48,400 bases of DNA from Synergistaceae bacterium (GCA_017454625.1 JAFTCP010000035.1:1-48400), one strand, 5' to 3'; counted from the stretch's first letter, positions 7,939 to 16,255 are shown. Translations and numbers: made by a program. The notes: generated by a model from the sequence alone, not told the origin.

Positions 7939-10455
7939 ATGAGAGAAAAGACAGCAGAGGAAAAATTACGAGAAGAGCTTGAAGGCGATTCAAGCGGAAA
8001 TTTACACGACAAAGAACTTGTGAGAAGACTACGTGCTAAAAAAACCGCGAGGGCTTCAAACATAGGCAGGAAAGCAGATTCATTCATTGACGATTTCGAG
8101 CGTCGGGTTGAGCAAAGTATTAACGCTGGAAATATCTTTAAATCTCCTTCAGAAGTTCAGCGTCAGGATAACAAGCCTCGTGCTGTGAAAAAACTTAATA
8201 TTCCTGCAGCTCCAAAAGTGAAAGCAAAGCCTGAGCCTAAAGCCGAATTGATGGAGTATGAAATCTTACCTGAACCAGAAACAAAACTTGTAGAGCCTGA
8301 AACTTTTACCGTTGAGCAAGTCCCAGTCATGGAACAGGAAGAGCCGGAAATTCCCATTGTCGAACCAGAAACCCCGACGATTGAGCCGGAAATCCCAACC
8401 GTCGAACCAGAAGCAGAACTTGAAGCTCCCGTTGTTGAACCTGAAATTCTGCCCGAACCTGTCGAAGCTGAGCTTGAGCCTGAAATTTTGCCAGTGTCCG
8501 AACAAAACGAACCAGAGTCGGAAAATTTACCCATATCAGAACTCGATGAACAAAATCCTGAAGTTTCGCCCGTTGAACTTGAGCCGGAAATTATTCCCGA
8601 GTTGGAAGATGAAGAGCTGGAAGTTACGCAGGAACTTGAAACGCATGAAACTGACGACGGAGAACTCCCGGATATTCCCGTGATTGAGCCGGACGAAATT
8701 CAGGATATTAACAGAGAAGAAAACGAGAGCGAAATTTCAGACGGAGAATTGCCGGATATTCCCGTGATCGAAGACGACACAGGAAACGAAAATAACGTTG
8801 TTGACGATACGGAAGAAAACGAGGAAGAAACTCCCGAAGAAAGTTCATCACAGACAGCTGATATTGTCGTGAATGTTGATGATGAACTGCCGGAACTACC
8901 TGAAACTTTCGCCGAGCCTGACCCCGAAGCTGAAGCCGTGCCCGTCAGTGTTATAATGCCGGAATCAACGAAGACCGCCGAAGATAAGTTAATGGCCGAC
9001 ATCGCCGAAGCAATGACAGGAAGCCCGTTAAATCTCGACTCGCCGGAAGCTCCAGCGCCGTATCAACTGCCCGAAAATTTCCTGAATGCCAATCTCGAAA
9101 ACTCCGACCCGTCGCAACAATCCGCCGAAGATAAATTAATCGCGAATATTGCTCAGGCCATGAACGAATCGCCGTTAGATACAGCACAAGAACAGGCGCA
9201 TCAAAACTTAGAGCAGGACTTAAATCCCTTTGAGGAGATGAGTTTACCCGAGCTGGTTCGTGAAGAGCCAGAAATTAAGACGGAAGCTGAAACGCCAGAC
9301 CCTGAGCCTGAAACACAAGATGAGCAGGAAGAACAAGAACAGGAATTTTTGCCTGATTTCTCGGATAATGATAAAACTCAAGAAGCCGTGAATGACATTG
9401 AGGAAGCTGACCCCTTCGCCTTGAACGATGAGCAGGACGAACAAGAAAATCTTGATGAGCCTGAAATAGAGGCAGTAAATGAAGTTGAGCCTGAAAATTT
9501 CGACGATGAGCCGGAACAAACGCAGACAGATCCGCAGCTTGAAGAATTGATGCCGCCGCCTGAACCTGAACACGAACAACAGGAAGACGAAAACGAGGCT
9601 TTAGAGCTAAGTCCGGAAGAAGCTATTGCTATGCTCGCTGGTGATGACGACGAAGAAGAAGAGGACGCTAGCGAGGAAAATAAAGACGCTGAACCTGAAA
9701 TTCTGACAGCTGAACAGAGATTACAACAGGAAATCGCGAATTTCTCTCAGGCTCAGCCCGAACCAGAAATCAACGCCGGTATAATTTCGCCGGAGATTAA
9801 CATAGACACTCAAGAAAATATTCAAGAGGAGGTACAACCTGAAAATAAAATGCCTGAACAGAGCTTATTAGATGAAAATTCACAGGATATTAACGAAGAA
9901 AACGGAGATGACTGGGATATTTCTTCGCTCGGTGAACTCAGTGAAGCCGCTTCAATCCCAGATGATGAGCCCGAAGACCTCACGCCCCAAGAAACACCGA
10001 CAACTATAATCATGGACAATTCAGAACAAGCAGAACAGGAGAAAACTATGGGTATTCGCGAAAAATTAGCAGAACGAAAAAATGCCGCATCAGCAAAGAA
10101 AGCATCAACATCTTCATCTTCTTCATCAGGAGGCAGAGGAGGAATTTTACTTCCGATTTTACTGGGCCTGCTTTTATTGTTGGGAGGCGTTATTGCCTGG
10201 CAGCTTCACCAGATTTCTGACAAAATTACAATGGCAATGATGAACTCAGCCGGATTTGAAAACGTATCAGGCTTCGAGGCTCCTCCGTCTTATGATTACA
10301 CGATTGATTTCATTCTTGACCCGAATATAGCTGAACGAATGGCCGCAAGAGGACGTGAAGGCTGGCAGGTTGTCGGCTCACGAAGAACTCAGGACAGCAC
10401 AACAGGACAATACGGCTATGAATTTATCTTTATGCGCAGAAGGTCAGGAAGATAA
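7939..10455 (+). CDS. Acidic, Pro/Glu-rich membrane protein with C-terminal DUF4177-like domain
   Basis: 838 residues. About 40-720 are extremely rich in Glu, Asp, Pro and Gln with many PEPE-type runs, so probably unstructured. One membrane segment (GGILLPILLGLLLLLGGVIAW, about 735-757) follows a Ser-rich linker. The last 50 residues (MAARGREGWQVVGSRR, then YGYEFIFMRR) match the small DUF4177 fold. With no signal peptide, the long acidic part is most likely cytoplasmic and the DUF4177 part external, although this orientation is not certain. A short motif recurs: TAEEKL (5), TAEDKL (346), SAEDKL (395) and TAEQRL (590), each heading an amphipathic stretch. GELPDIPVIE occurs twice. It lies 68 bases upstream of ftsY on the same strand. 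Function unknown. Confidence 0.8.
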   Translation: MREKTAEEKLREELEGDSSGNLHDKELVRRLRAKKTARASNIGRKADSFIDDFERRVEQSINAGNIFKSPSEVQRQDNKPRAVKKLNIPAAPKVKAKPEPKAELMEYEILPEPETKLVEPETFTVEQVPVMEQEEPEIPIVEPETPTIEPEIPTVEPEAELEAPVVEPEILPEPVEAELEPEILPVSEQNEPESENLPISELDEQNPEVSPVELEPEIIPELEDEELEVTQELETHETDDGELPDIPVIEPDEIQDINREENESEISDGELPDIPVIEDDTGNENNVVDDTEENEEETPEESSSQTADIVVNVDDELPELPETFAEPDPEAEAVPVSVIMPESTKTAEDKLMADIAEAMTGSPLNLDSPEAPAPYQLPENFLNANLENSDPSQQSAEDKLIANIAQAMNESPLDTAQEQAHQNLEQDLNPFEEMSLPELVREEPEIKTEAETPDPEPETQDEQEEQEQEFLPDFSDNDKTQEAVNDIEEADPFALNDEQDEQENLDEPEIEAVNEVEPENFDDEPEQTQTDPQLEELMPPPEPEHEQQEDENEALELSPEEAIAMLAGDDDEEEEDASEENKDAEPEILTAEQRLQQEIANFSQAQPEPEINAGIISPEINIDTQENIQEEVQPENKMPEQSLLDENSQDINEENGDDWDISSLGELSEAASIPDDEPEDLTPQETPTTIIMDNSEQAEQEKTMGIREKLAERKNAASAKKASTSSSSSSGGRGGILLPILLGLLLLLGGVIAWQLHQISDKITMAMMNSAGFENVSGFEAPPSYDYTIDFILDPNIAERMAARGREGWQVVGSRRTQDSTTGQYGYEFIFMRRRSGR

Positions 10456-10523
10456 AAGTTATGAGAGAGTTTGAGAGTTGGCGTAAAAAAATTTATTACA
10501 TGCATGCAGAAAGGTAAAAATAT

Positions 10524-11441
10524 ATGGCATTCTTCAAAAAGTTACGAGAGAGCCTGAAAGGTGTACGCGAAAAATGGAGTTCAGGGCTTGCAAAGTTATT
10601 CAGTTCCGGGAAATTTGACGCTGATTTTTGGGACAATCTCGAGGAAAAATTAATTGCCGGCGACACTGGACTTGAATTTACCGAAGAGATTATCGATTTC
10701 CTGAAAGACGAGGCCAAGCGCAAGAAGATTAATAATCCTGCTGACCTGAAAGATATTTTTGTGTCGAAGATTGCGGGAGAATTAAACGCTGTGCCGGGAA
10801 TGGGAAAAAGTTTCGACCTGACGAATAAGCCTCTTGTTCTGTTATTGGCCGGAGTCAACGGAAGCGGAAAAACAACGTCAGCCGGAAAATTAGCCGCAAT
10901 GTACTCAAAGCAGGGTAAAAAAGTCATCATGGCCGCCGCAGACACTTTCAGAGCCGCCGCAGTTGAACAGCTAAAAATTTGGGGAGAACGTTCAAACGTG
11001 AGAGTTATTGCTCAAGGTCAGGGAAGCGATCCTGCCGCAGTAGCCTTTGACGCATGGAAAGCCGCAGAGAGTTCAAACGCTGACTTGTTAATCGTCGACA
11101 CAGCCGGAAGATTACACGACAAACATAATCTCATGGAAGAGTTGCGAAAAATTCACAGGATATTATTGCGCGAGGCCGGAAGTGATAGGCTTGAAGTTGT
11201 CCTTGTGCTTGATGCCGTGTTGGGTCAAAACTCCGTCGCTCAGGCTGAAACGTTCAATAAAATTATTCCCGTCTCGTCGATAATCCTAACGAAATATGAC
11301 AATACAGCTAAAGGCGGCGTTGTAATCTCGATCGCGAGAAAGTTAAACGTCCCAGTGAGATTTATAGGCTTAGGCGAGGGCGCGGACGACCTGAATAACT
11401 TTGACGCTGAGGACTTCGCTAATGCCCTCATGGAAAATTAA
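10524..11441 (+). CDS. ftsY: Signal recognition particle receptor FtsY
   Basis: 305 residues: helical N domain (about 1-95) and SRP-type GTPase domain. Visible motifs are the P-loop GVNGSGKTTSAGKL (from 110), AADTFRAAAVEQL, the G3 loop DTAGR, and TKYDNTAKGG, where most FtsY proteins read TKLDGTAKGG. It receives ribosome-SRP complexes at the inner membrane and drives co-translational insertion through the SecYEG channel. It lacks the long acidic A domain that FtsY has in E. coli, yet the gene just upstream encodes a strongly acidic membrane protein. A link between these facts is speculation. GAAAGG precedes the ATG. The next gene starts three bases after its stop. Confidence 0.96.
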   Translation: MAFFKKLRESLKGVREKWSSGLAKLFSSGKFDADFWDNLEEKLIAGDTGLEFTEEIIDFLKDEAKRKKINNPADLKDIFVSKIAGELNAVPGMGKSFDLTNKPLVLLLAGVNGSGKTTSAGKLAAMYSKQGKKVIMAAADTFRAAAVEQLKIWGERSNVRVIAQGQGSDPAAVAFDAWKAAESSNADLLIVDTAGRLHDKHNLMEELRKIHRILLREAGSDRLEVVLVLDAVLGQNSVAQAETFNKIIPVSSIILTKYDNTAKGGVVISIARKLNVPVRFIGLGEGADDLNNFDAEDFANALMEN

Positions 11442-11444
11442 TTC

Positions 11445-12362
11445 GTGAATAACTTAACGCCCGAATCAACGCTAATATTTTTCCTGCGTACTCTCTTCAG
11501 TTCAGCTGTGGATTACGCCGTGTATATTCCTGACTCCGGAGACGTGATAATTCTCACGAAGGGGCAATTAGTTTTTCTCGTTGAGCGCGGCTGTGCTGAT
11601 ACGATGATAAAAACTCTTCCTCAGCTGGTCAAACGCAACATCGTTACGCCTCTTAATCCCGAAGAGATTGAATATCCTCAAGAAGTCCGAGCAATTTACG
11701 TTGAGACTGCCGGGACATTCATAAACACTCTGGAAGCCGCTTTGTCGCCCGATGAGCCGCAATATCCTGAATGGTGGAATGCTCCCGTTCCCTTTGCGAT
11801 TTCATCACGAGGAGTTTTACGCTTAAACGAGACAGCAAGAAAAATGTTCGGTCAAGGCCTTGAAAAATTAAACGCTCAGGAGCTGCCGGAACGCGATGAA
11901 TTTATCGTGAGACTTGAAGGGACAAACGGAGCGAGATTTATAGCATTCAGGAAGTTAAGGCCGGGAATTTTCACGATTGATGACTGCACGGATGACTTGA
12001 ACGACGCTCAGGATATAACTTGGTGGGCGGCTGTCGGTCAAGCGTGGGTACGCGAGATTGAAGCTCAGGGGGGAAAATGGCAGAGACTTGATGAGCCTCC
12101 GGAGGGAAAAACTAAGGGATTTCGAGCGTGTGAGTGGAACGGAGAGTTACAGGGTTATCTTGATGTTGAGATGCCGACAAGAAATAAAGCTCCGGAGAAA
12201 AAGAAGGTTGAAGCTCCTGAACCTCAGAATGAGAATGACAACGCGGAAATTCAGGAGCCTATCCAGCCTGAGCCCATGCCTGAGCTTATTCATGATGACG
12301 TTATCGACAGAATAGGCCCGCAAGCAATGGGATTATTAGCCGCCGGAAATCAATATATCTAG
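11445..12362 (+). CDS. Hypothetical protein, possible PAS-like core
   Basis: 305 residues from a GTG start three bases after the ftsY stop, so probably translated by coupling. No signal peptide or membrane segment. The middle (about 110-215) has the feel of a PAS-type sensor fold (FAISSRGVLRLNETARKMFG, later a Phe-Thr-Ile-Asp-Asp-Cys strand), but I cannot name a family. The C-terminal 70 residues are rich in Glu, Pro and Asn and look disordered, echoing the acidic protein two genes upstream. The three genes probably form one operon. Its TAG stop shares the four bases CTAG with the stop of the converging gene, and no terminator hairpin fits between them. Confidence 0.7.
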   Translation: MNNLTPESTLIFFLRTLFSSAVDYAVYIPDSGDVIILTKGQLVFLVERGCADTMIKTLPQLVKRNIVTPLNPEEIEYPQEVRAIYVETAGTFINTLEAALSPDEPQYPEWWNAPVPFAISSRGVLRLNETARKMFGQGLEKLNAQELPERDEFIVRLEGTNGARFIAFRKLRPGIFTIDDCTDDLNDAQDITWWAAVGQAWVREIEAQGGKWQRLDEPPEGKTKGFRACEWNGELQGYLDVEMPTRNKAPEKKKVEAPEPQNENDNAEIQEPIQPEPMPELIHDDVIDRIGPQAMGLLAAGNQYI

Positions 12363-13480
12363 AGAGTAATTCTTATCCTGTTAATGTTGTCAGAATATTC
12401 ATACTCAATTTTTCCCTTAGCAATCCTCTTCAACACGATTACGCCTAAATGAGCTTCATCATCGTCCTCGTTGTCCTCTTCAAGCTCAAAAGGATTAAAC
12501 TTTTTCCCGGAACTCGTTAAATTAATTTCGGTTAATGAGTCAGCTTCGGAGTATGATATTTCCAGGCCAATTTTCACAGGCTCATGATTATTCTCATAAC
12601 ATCCGGCGAGAACTTCATATATTAATTCCTCACAGCAAAGTTCAAGCCTATTTGTCAACTTAGAACTCAGGCCGTATTTTTCCCCGAAGTTGTGAATTCC
12701 TCCCTGCATATTTAACAGGTCAAAATCCCGTCGGGTAATCTCATAGACAAAAAACTTCAGCTTCCTGATAAATGCAATCGTCTTTTCACGTTTGGGAGCG
12801 TCAAAAATTTCCGTCGGAGTTCCCTGCTCGTAAATCCCCCTGTCGGCTAAAAATAACACGCGGCTTGCAACTTCACGGGCAAAATTCATCTCATGAGTTA
12901 CGATTAACATTGTCATATCCTGTTTGGCAAGCATTCGTATCATCGCGAGGACTTCCCCGACCATCGTAGGATCTAATGCGCTCGTAGGCTCATCGAATAA
13001 TAAAACTTTCGGTTTCATCATGAGACATCTGCAAATCGCAATCCTCTGCTGCTGACCTCCTGACAAATTCGCGGGCATTGAGTGAACTTTTGACGTTAAG
13101 CCGACTTTCGAGAGCCAATCCATAGCTTGAGCTTCAGCGTCGGATTTACTCATTCCCAAGAGCTTGACGGGAGCAACGCATAAATTTTCGAGAACGTTCA
13201 TATGTGAGAATAAATAAAACTTCTGATAGACCATCCCCATTTTGCGACGGATTTTGTTAACGTCAGCATTAGAAGCCGTAATCTCCTCGCCGTCAATAAA
13301 GATTTTCCCGGAGTCCGGCCTCTCTAAAAGCTCAAGTGAACGGAGAAATACACTTTTGCCGCATCCAGAGCCGCCGATTATCGCAATTCGTTCGCCTTCG
13401 TTGACATCAAGATTAACATTTTCCAGAACATGAAGACTTCCGAAGGACTTGCATAAATTTTCAACTTTGATTAAGCTCAT
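12359..13480 (-). CDS. Amino-acid ABC transporter ATPase fused to an RsbW-like domain
   Basis: 373 residues. 1-240 are a GlnQ/HisP-type ATPase with every motif: Walker A GGSGCGKS, Q-loop VYQKFYLF, signature LSGGQQQR, Walker B LLFDEP and H-loop THE. About 245-373 are an extra domain resembling the HATPase_c_2 (RsbW/SpoIIAB) fold: LSSKLTNRLELCCEELIYEV and, near the end, HLGVIVLKRIAKGKIEYEYS. The latter aligns with GLGIYMVKKSMDDIVYEYKD in the SpoIIE-type protein of the same operon. The N-box Asn is replaced by Glu and the G1/G2 glycines are mostly lost, so kinase activity is doubtful. It energises the permease upstream; the extra domain could tie transport to the switch proteins. AGGAGG precedes the ATG, and the start overlaps a micro-ORF as ATGA. 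Confidence 0.9.
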   Translation of the reverse strand: MSLIKVENLCKSFGSLHVLENVNLDVNEGERIAIIGGSGCGKSVFLRSLELLERPDSGKIFIDGEEITASNADVNKIRRKMGMVYQKFYLFSHMNVLENLCVAPVKLLGMSKSDAEAQAMDWLSKVGLTSKVHSMPANLSGGQQQRIAICRCLMMKPKVLLFDEPTSALDPTMVGEVLAMIRMLAKQDMTMLIVTHEMNFAREVASRVLFLADRGIYEQGTPTEIFDAPKREKTIAFIRKLKFFVYEITRRDFDLLNMQGGIHNFGEKYGLSSKLTNRLELCCEELIYEVLAGCYENNHEPVKIGLEISYSEADSLTEINLTSSGKKFNPFELEEDNEDDDEAHLGVIVLKRIAKGKIEYEYSDNINRIRITL

Positions 13481-13566
13481 GAACTCTTCCTCCTGAATGC
13501 AAAAACCTCACGTAAACTTTTATCCAGCGAAAAAACGACACGAGATTTATAGTTGATTATATTCAT
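13477..13566 (-). CDS. Micro-ORF D, 29 residues, diverged permease-tail copy
   Basis: ATG at 13566, stop TGA at 13477-13479. Its start overlaps the stop of micro-ORF C as ATGA and its stop overlaps the ATG of the ATPase gene as ATGA. GGAGA lies eight bases before the ATG. The part RVVFSLDKSLRE still lines up with EIFTLTDYSLLR of copy C, so it is the most diverged of the tail copies. It also contains the ribosome-binding site of the ATPase gene. Whether the peptide is made or the frame only couples translation is open. Confidence 0.4.
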   Translation of the reverse strand: MNIINYKSRVVFSLDKSLREVFAFRRKSS

Positions 13567-13652
13567 GTAATTTCTCCATTTCTCAGCAGCGAATAATCAG
13601 TCAACGTGAAAATCTCATAAATGACATATGCAGGTTCTAGATACAAGCTCAT
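13563..13652 (-). CDS. Micro-ORF C, 29 residues, permease-tail copy
   Basis: ATG at 13652, TGA at 13563-13565, with ATGA overlaps at both ends. AAAGGAAG stands about eight bases before the ATG. The peptide begins MSLYLEPAYVIYEIFTLTDY and clearly copies the permease C-terminus (IYLGLAYIIHGIFALSDY). Unit length is 86 bases. The frame is intact despite considerable base divergence. Confidence 0.45.
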   Translation of the reverse strand: MSLYLEPAYVIYEIFTLTDYSLLRNGEIT

Positions 13653-13729
13653 GCCGTTACTTCCTTTCGTGTCGGGACATAATCACATAACGCGAAAATC
13701 TCAGGAATGACGCAAAAGATGAAGTTCAT
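13649..13729 (-). CDS. Micro-ORF B, 26 residues, permease-tail copy
   Basis: ATG at 13729 overlaps the permease stop as ATGA; TGA at 13649-13651 overlaps the next micro-ORF. GGGAAG precedes the ATG. The peptide contains IPEIFALCDYVPTRKE, against HGIFALSDYLQTRREE at the permease end. Unit length is 77 bases. Confidence 0.45.
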   Translation of the reverse strand: MNFIFCVIPEIFALCDYVPTRKEVTA

Positions 13730-14397
13730 GCCGCTTCTTCCCTTCTCGTCTGGAGATAATCACTCAATGCGAAAATCCCATGAATAATATATGCTAATCC
13801 CAGATAAATCAACATTCCGATTATTATCGTAATCATCGGCTGCATCGTTCGTGAAGCTATGTTGTTGATTACCCGCGTTAAATCCGTGATTGAGACATAA
13901 CCGACAACGCTTGTCCATTGGATTAAGTTTATCGTCGTCGATTGGTAGACGGGCTTAGCAATTCTGATTACCTGCGGAAGAGTTACGAGCCTGAAGGCCT
14001 GCCACGCCGAAAATCCCAGAGTTCTGGCCGCCTCAACTTGTCCGTAATCCGTCGCGTCAATCGAAGCCCTGAGTAATTCTGCGATATGAGCGGCGACATT
14101 CAGCGAGAAAGTTATCACGGCGATTGTCTCAGCTTCAAGGCTTGAACGCGCAAAAATTCCGTAATACATCAGCATTAACAGCATCAAGACGGGCGAACCC
14201 CGAAGGATTAAGATATAGACGCTCGATATGAACTTGAAGACTTTCACACGCGACATTCTCAGCATGCAGATTAAAGCTCCTAAGATTGTGCCGATAATCA
14301 ACGAAAAACAGGAAATTCTGAGTGTTGCAAGAAGCCCGTTGAAGATGACTTTATACGAGCCGCCCTGAATTAATATTCGATAAAGTATTTCGCTCAT
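13726..14397 (-). CDS. Amino-acid ABC transporter permease (HisM/GlnP type)
   Basis: 223 residues, typical length, with about five membrane helices. The cytoplasmic EAA loop that contacts the ATPase is clear: EAARTLGFSAWQAFRLVTLP. This is the only permease in the operon, so it probably acts as a homodimer, as in several polar amino-acid transporters. It would move the ligand delivered by one or more of the three binding proteins encoded upstream. It begins seven bases after the stop of the last binding protein gene and ends in ATGA with the first micro-ORF. The last 28 codons are repeated three times downstream. Confidence 0.93.
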   Translation of the reverse strand: MSEILYRILIQGGSYKVIFNGLLATLRISCFSLIIGTILGALICMLRMSRVKVFKFISSVYILILRGSPVLMLLMLMYYGIFARSSLEAETIAVITFSLNVAAHIAELLRASIDATDYGQVEAARTLGFSAWQAFRLVTLPQVIRIAKPVYQSTTINLIQWTSVVGYVSITDLTRVINNIASRTMQPMITIIIGMLIYLGLAYIIHGIFALSDYLQTRREEAA

Positions 14398-14404
14398 GAT
14401 TAGA

Positions 14405-15265
14405 TTATTCCGTGTCGCTCAAAGTTACGTGAAAGAATTTATCCCAGTTCAGATATGGCATTGACAAAATTACCTCGTCAGGAACATCCGGCTGAACGCT
14501 TAAACTTTTATTAATCTCGTACCAGAAAACTATATCAGCACGTCCAGACACAAGCGCGGCGGTTCGTGCTCCAGCATTAACGTTGATTATGGAAATATTC
14601 ACGTGAAGTCTCCTGCCGATTTCAGCCAGAACAGCAACACTGTATCCTGCCGGAAGTCCGTCCTCTCCGATAAAGTCAACCGGAGGCAAGTCCCCTGTAA
14701 CAGCAACTTTCACGGTCGGGGCATCTTTGAAATGCTCAAACTTTATGCGCTTTTCCTTGTTGAGCTGCTTTCTGTTAATCCCGTAAATTTCGTCGTAGCT
14801 CTCGTCCTCAGGAATATTTTTCACGTATTTGTAAGCAAGCCCGATTAAGCTGTAATCATTCAACATTGAGCTTAGGGCCTCATTCCATTTGTCGCGTAAA
14901 GCCGCGTTCTCCTTCATGAAGCCGAAGCATAATCCCATTTTCCCTGAGCTTGATATACAGCATCGTGAATAATTGTAATTAATCTTGAGCAGGTAATCAG
15001 CGACGAAATCAGGCAAAATCATCTCGTCAATCTCGCCGCTGTTCAGAGCTAATTGCATCTGCGTCAACGTGTCGTAAAATCTTGCCTTGCTTGATGAGTG
15101 ATCCCCTCCGAGAATTACCCAGCCGCCTGTTGACCAGGAATTTTTCATCATCATAAAAAACTCATCAGGTGTCGTCTTAAGCCGCGAGAGAAAACCGACG
15201 TAATCATCAGCAAACGCTGAACTCGTAACAAGCAAAATTGCTAATACCAACAAAAATTTTTTCAT
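14405..15265 (-). CDS. Circularly permuted solute-binding protein 3
   Basis: 286 residues from the ATG at 15265 (AGGA upstream; signal peptide MKKFLLVLAILLVTSSAFA). An in-frame extension to 15322 lacks a ribosome site. It belongs to the SBP_bac_3 (type II periplasmic binding) family, but the halves are swapped. The block with FYDTLTQMQLALNSGEIDEM and LCFGFMKENAALRDKWNEAL, normally C-terminal, comes first. The normally N-terminal block VKVAVTGDLPPVDFIGEDG, then GYSVAVLAEIGRRL and SGRADIVFWY, comes last. It carries an insertion (about 165-180) not found in its two paralogues. Periplasmic, presumably amino-acid-like ligand. Confidence 0.85.
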   Translation of the reverse strand: MKKFLLVLAILLVTSSAFADDYVGFLSRLKTTPDEFFMMMKNSWSTGGWVILGGDHSSSKARFYDTLTQMQLALNSGEIDEMILPDFVADYLLKINYNYSRCCISSSGKMGLCFGFMKENAALRDKWNEALSSMLNDYSLIGLAYKYVKNIPEDESYDEIYGINRKQLNKEKRIKFEHFKDAPTVKVAVTGDLPPVDFIGEDGLPAGYSVAVLAEIGRRLHVNISIINVNAGARTAALVSGRADIVFWYEINKSLSVQPDVPDEVILSMPYLNWDKFFHVTLSDTE

Positions 15266-15299
15266 AAAATATTTCCTCGTCCAAAAATTTTTAATCATC

Positions 15300-15337
15300 A
15301 TTAACAGCTCCCAGAAATCCATATTAAGAATGTTGCT
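15300..15337. repeat. Decayed copy of the 3' end of binding protein gene 2
   Basis: CCAGAAATC followed by a run close to ATTAAGAAT here matches CCAGAAATCACGATTAAAAAT at 15413-15432, the tail of the upstream gene, about 102 bases away. In translation both carry a DFW motif. It explains most of the 117-base gap. An 18-codon frame (15324-15380) crosses this gap but has nothing to recommend it. Confidence 0.55.
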
Positions 15338-15382
15338 GTTTCTCTGATGAATGAGCTTCTATATTACTCTGAAATATCATAA

Positions 15383-16255
15383 TCAATCCTTAATATACAA
15401 ATTCCAGAAATCACGATTAAAAATATTCCAGCCTCCTGATGAAGCCTCTTTAGTCTTACGTTTCAGGTGAATGAACTTGTCCCACTCGTAATAAGGCTCT
15501 GACAAAATTATTCCGTCGGGAACGTCTGATTGAACCCGTGAAGATTTATTGATTTCGTACCAGAAAACTACATCAACACGTCCTGAAGCAAGCGCGGCAT
15601 TCCTGGCTCCGGCCTCGATATTTACGATCTGAATATTCCTGTTGATACGTGCGCCAATCTCAGCGAGAACGGCTGTGTTAAATCCTGCTGGAGTTCCGTC
15701 GGCGGCGATTAAGTCAATCGGGGGCAAGTCTCCAGTAACAGCAACACGAATTGTCGGAGCATCATCGATTTCCGCGAATTTTACGGGTTCAGGGTCATCA
15801 ACTCTTTGTGAAGCTATGTAAATTCCTTCGAGAACTGAAAGAGTCCAATCATCACGCAAACTTCTCAAAGCCTCGTTGAATTTTCCCCTCAACTCCTCAC
15901 TGTCAGCACGAAATCCGAAAGCTAAGCCCGTTCCTTTTGAGTGCAGGACTAAAGCGGGAGTGTATTCGTTCGACGCTTTCATGACGTAATCAGCTGTGAA
16001 GTCAGGCAGAACCATTTGATTAATCTCGCGGGAGTTCAAGGCCATCTGCATTGACGTGAGAGTGTCATAGAATTTCACGATGACTTCGAGAATTTCATTG
16101 TGAGGCGCAAAAGTTTTTCGCCAAGTTTCAGCAAATTGTTCTTCGGTCGAGTTCAACTTTGAGAGTATTCCGAGACGGATAACCTGTTTTTCGAGTGAAC
16201 CCGCCGAAGATGAGATTAACGTTAATATAATCAACGCATAAAGAAATTTTCGCAT
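15383..16255 (-). CDS. Circularly permuted solute-binding protein 2
   Basis: 290 residues. The ATG at 16255 is preferred over a TTG three bases earlier because AGGAGGG stands seven bases before it. Signal peptide at residues 1-20. Same permuted order as its two paralogues: first KFYDTLTSMQMALNSREINQ with LAFGFRADSEELRGKFNEAL, then IRVAVTGDLPPIDLIAADG, AGFNTAVLAEIGARI and LSEPYYEWDKFIHL. A 17-residue tail (about 274-290) goes beyond the paralogues. It is the shortest and cleanest example of the permuted form. Periplasmic; ligand unknown. Confidence 0.85.
   Translation of the reverse strand: MRKFLYALIILTLISSSAGSLEKQVIRLGILSKLNSTEEQFAETWRKTFAPHNEILEVIVKFYDTLTSMQMALNSREINQMVLPDFTADYVMKASNEYTPALVLHSKGTGLAFGFRADSEELRGKFNEALRSLRDDWTLSVLEGIYIASQRVDDPEPVKFAEIDDAPTIRVAVTGDLPPIDLIAADGTPAGFNTAVLAEIGARINRNIQIVNIEAGARNAALASGRVDVVFWYEINKSSRVQSDVPDGIILSEPYYEWDKFIHLKRKTKEASSGGWNIFNRDFWNLYIKD

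Noticed and set aside
8163-9579. Several Ser- or Phe-rich frames opposite the acidic protein gene
   Set aside because: They arise from the strongly biased Glu/Pro/Asp codons of the real gene on the plus strand.
13481-13725. The space between permease and ATPase as an attenuator or riboswitch
   Set aside because: No stable hairpin with a T-run was found. The whole stretch is explained by three tandem permease-tail copies in open frames.
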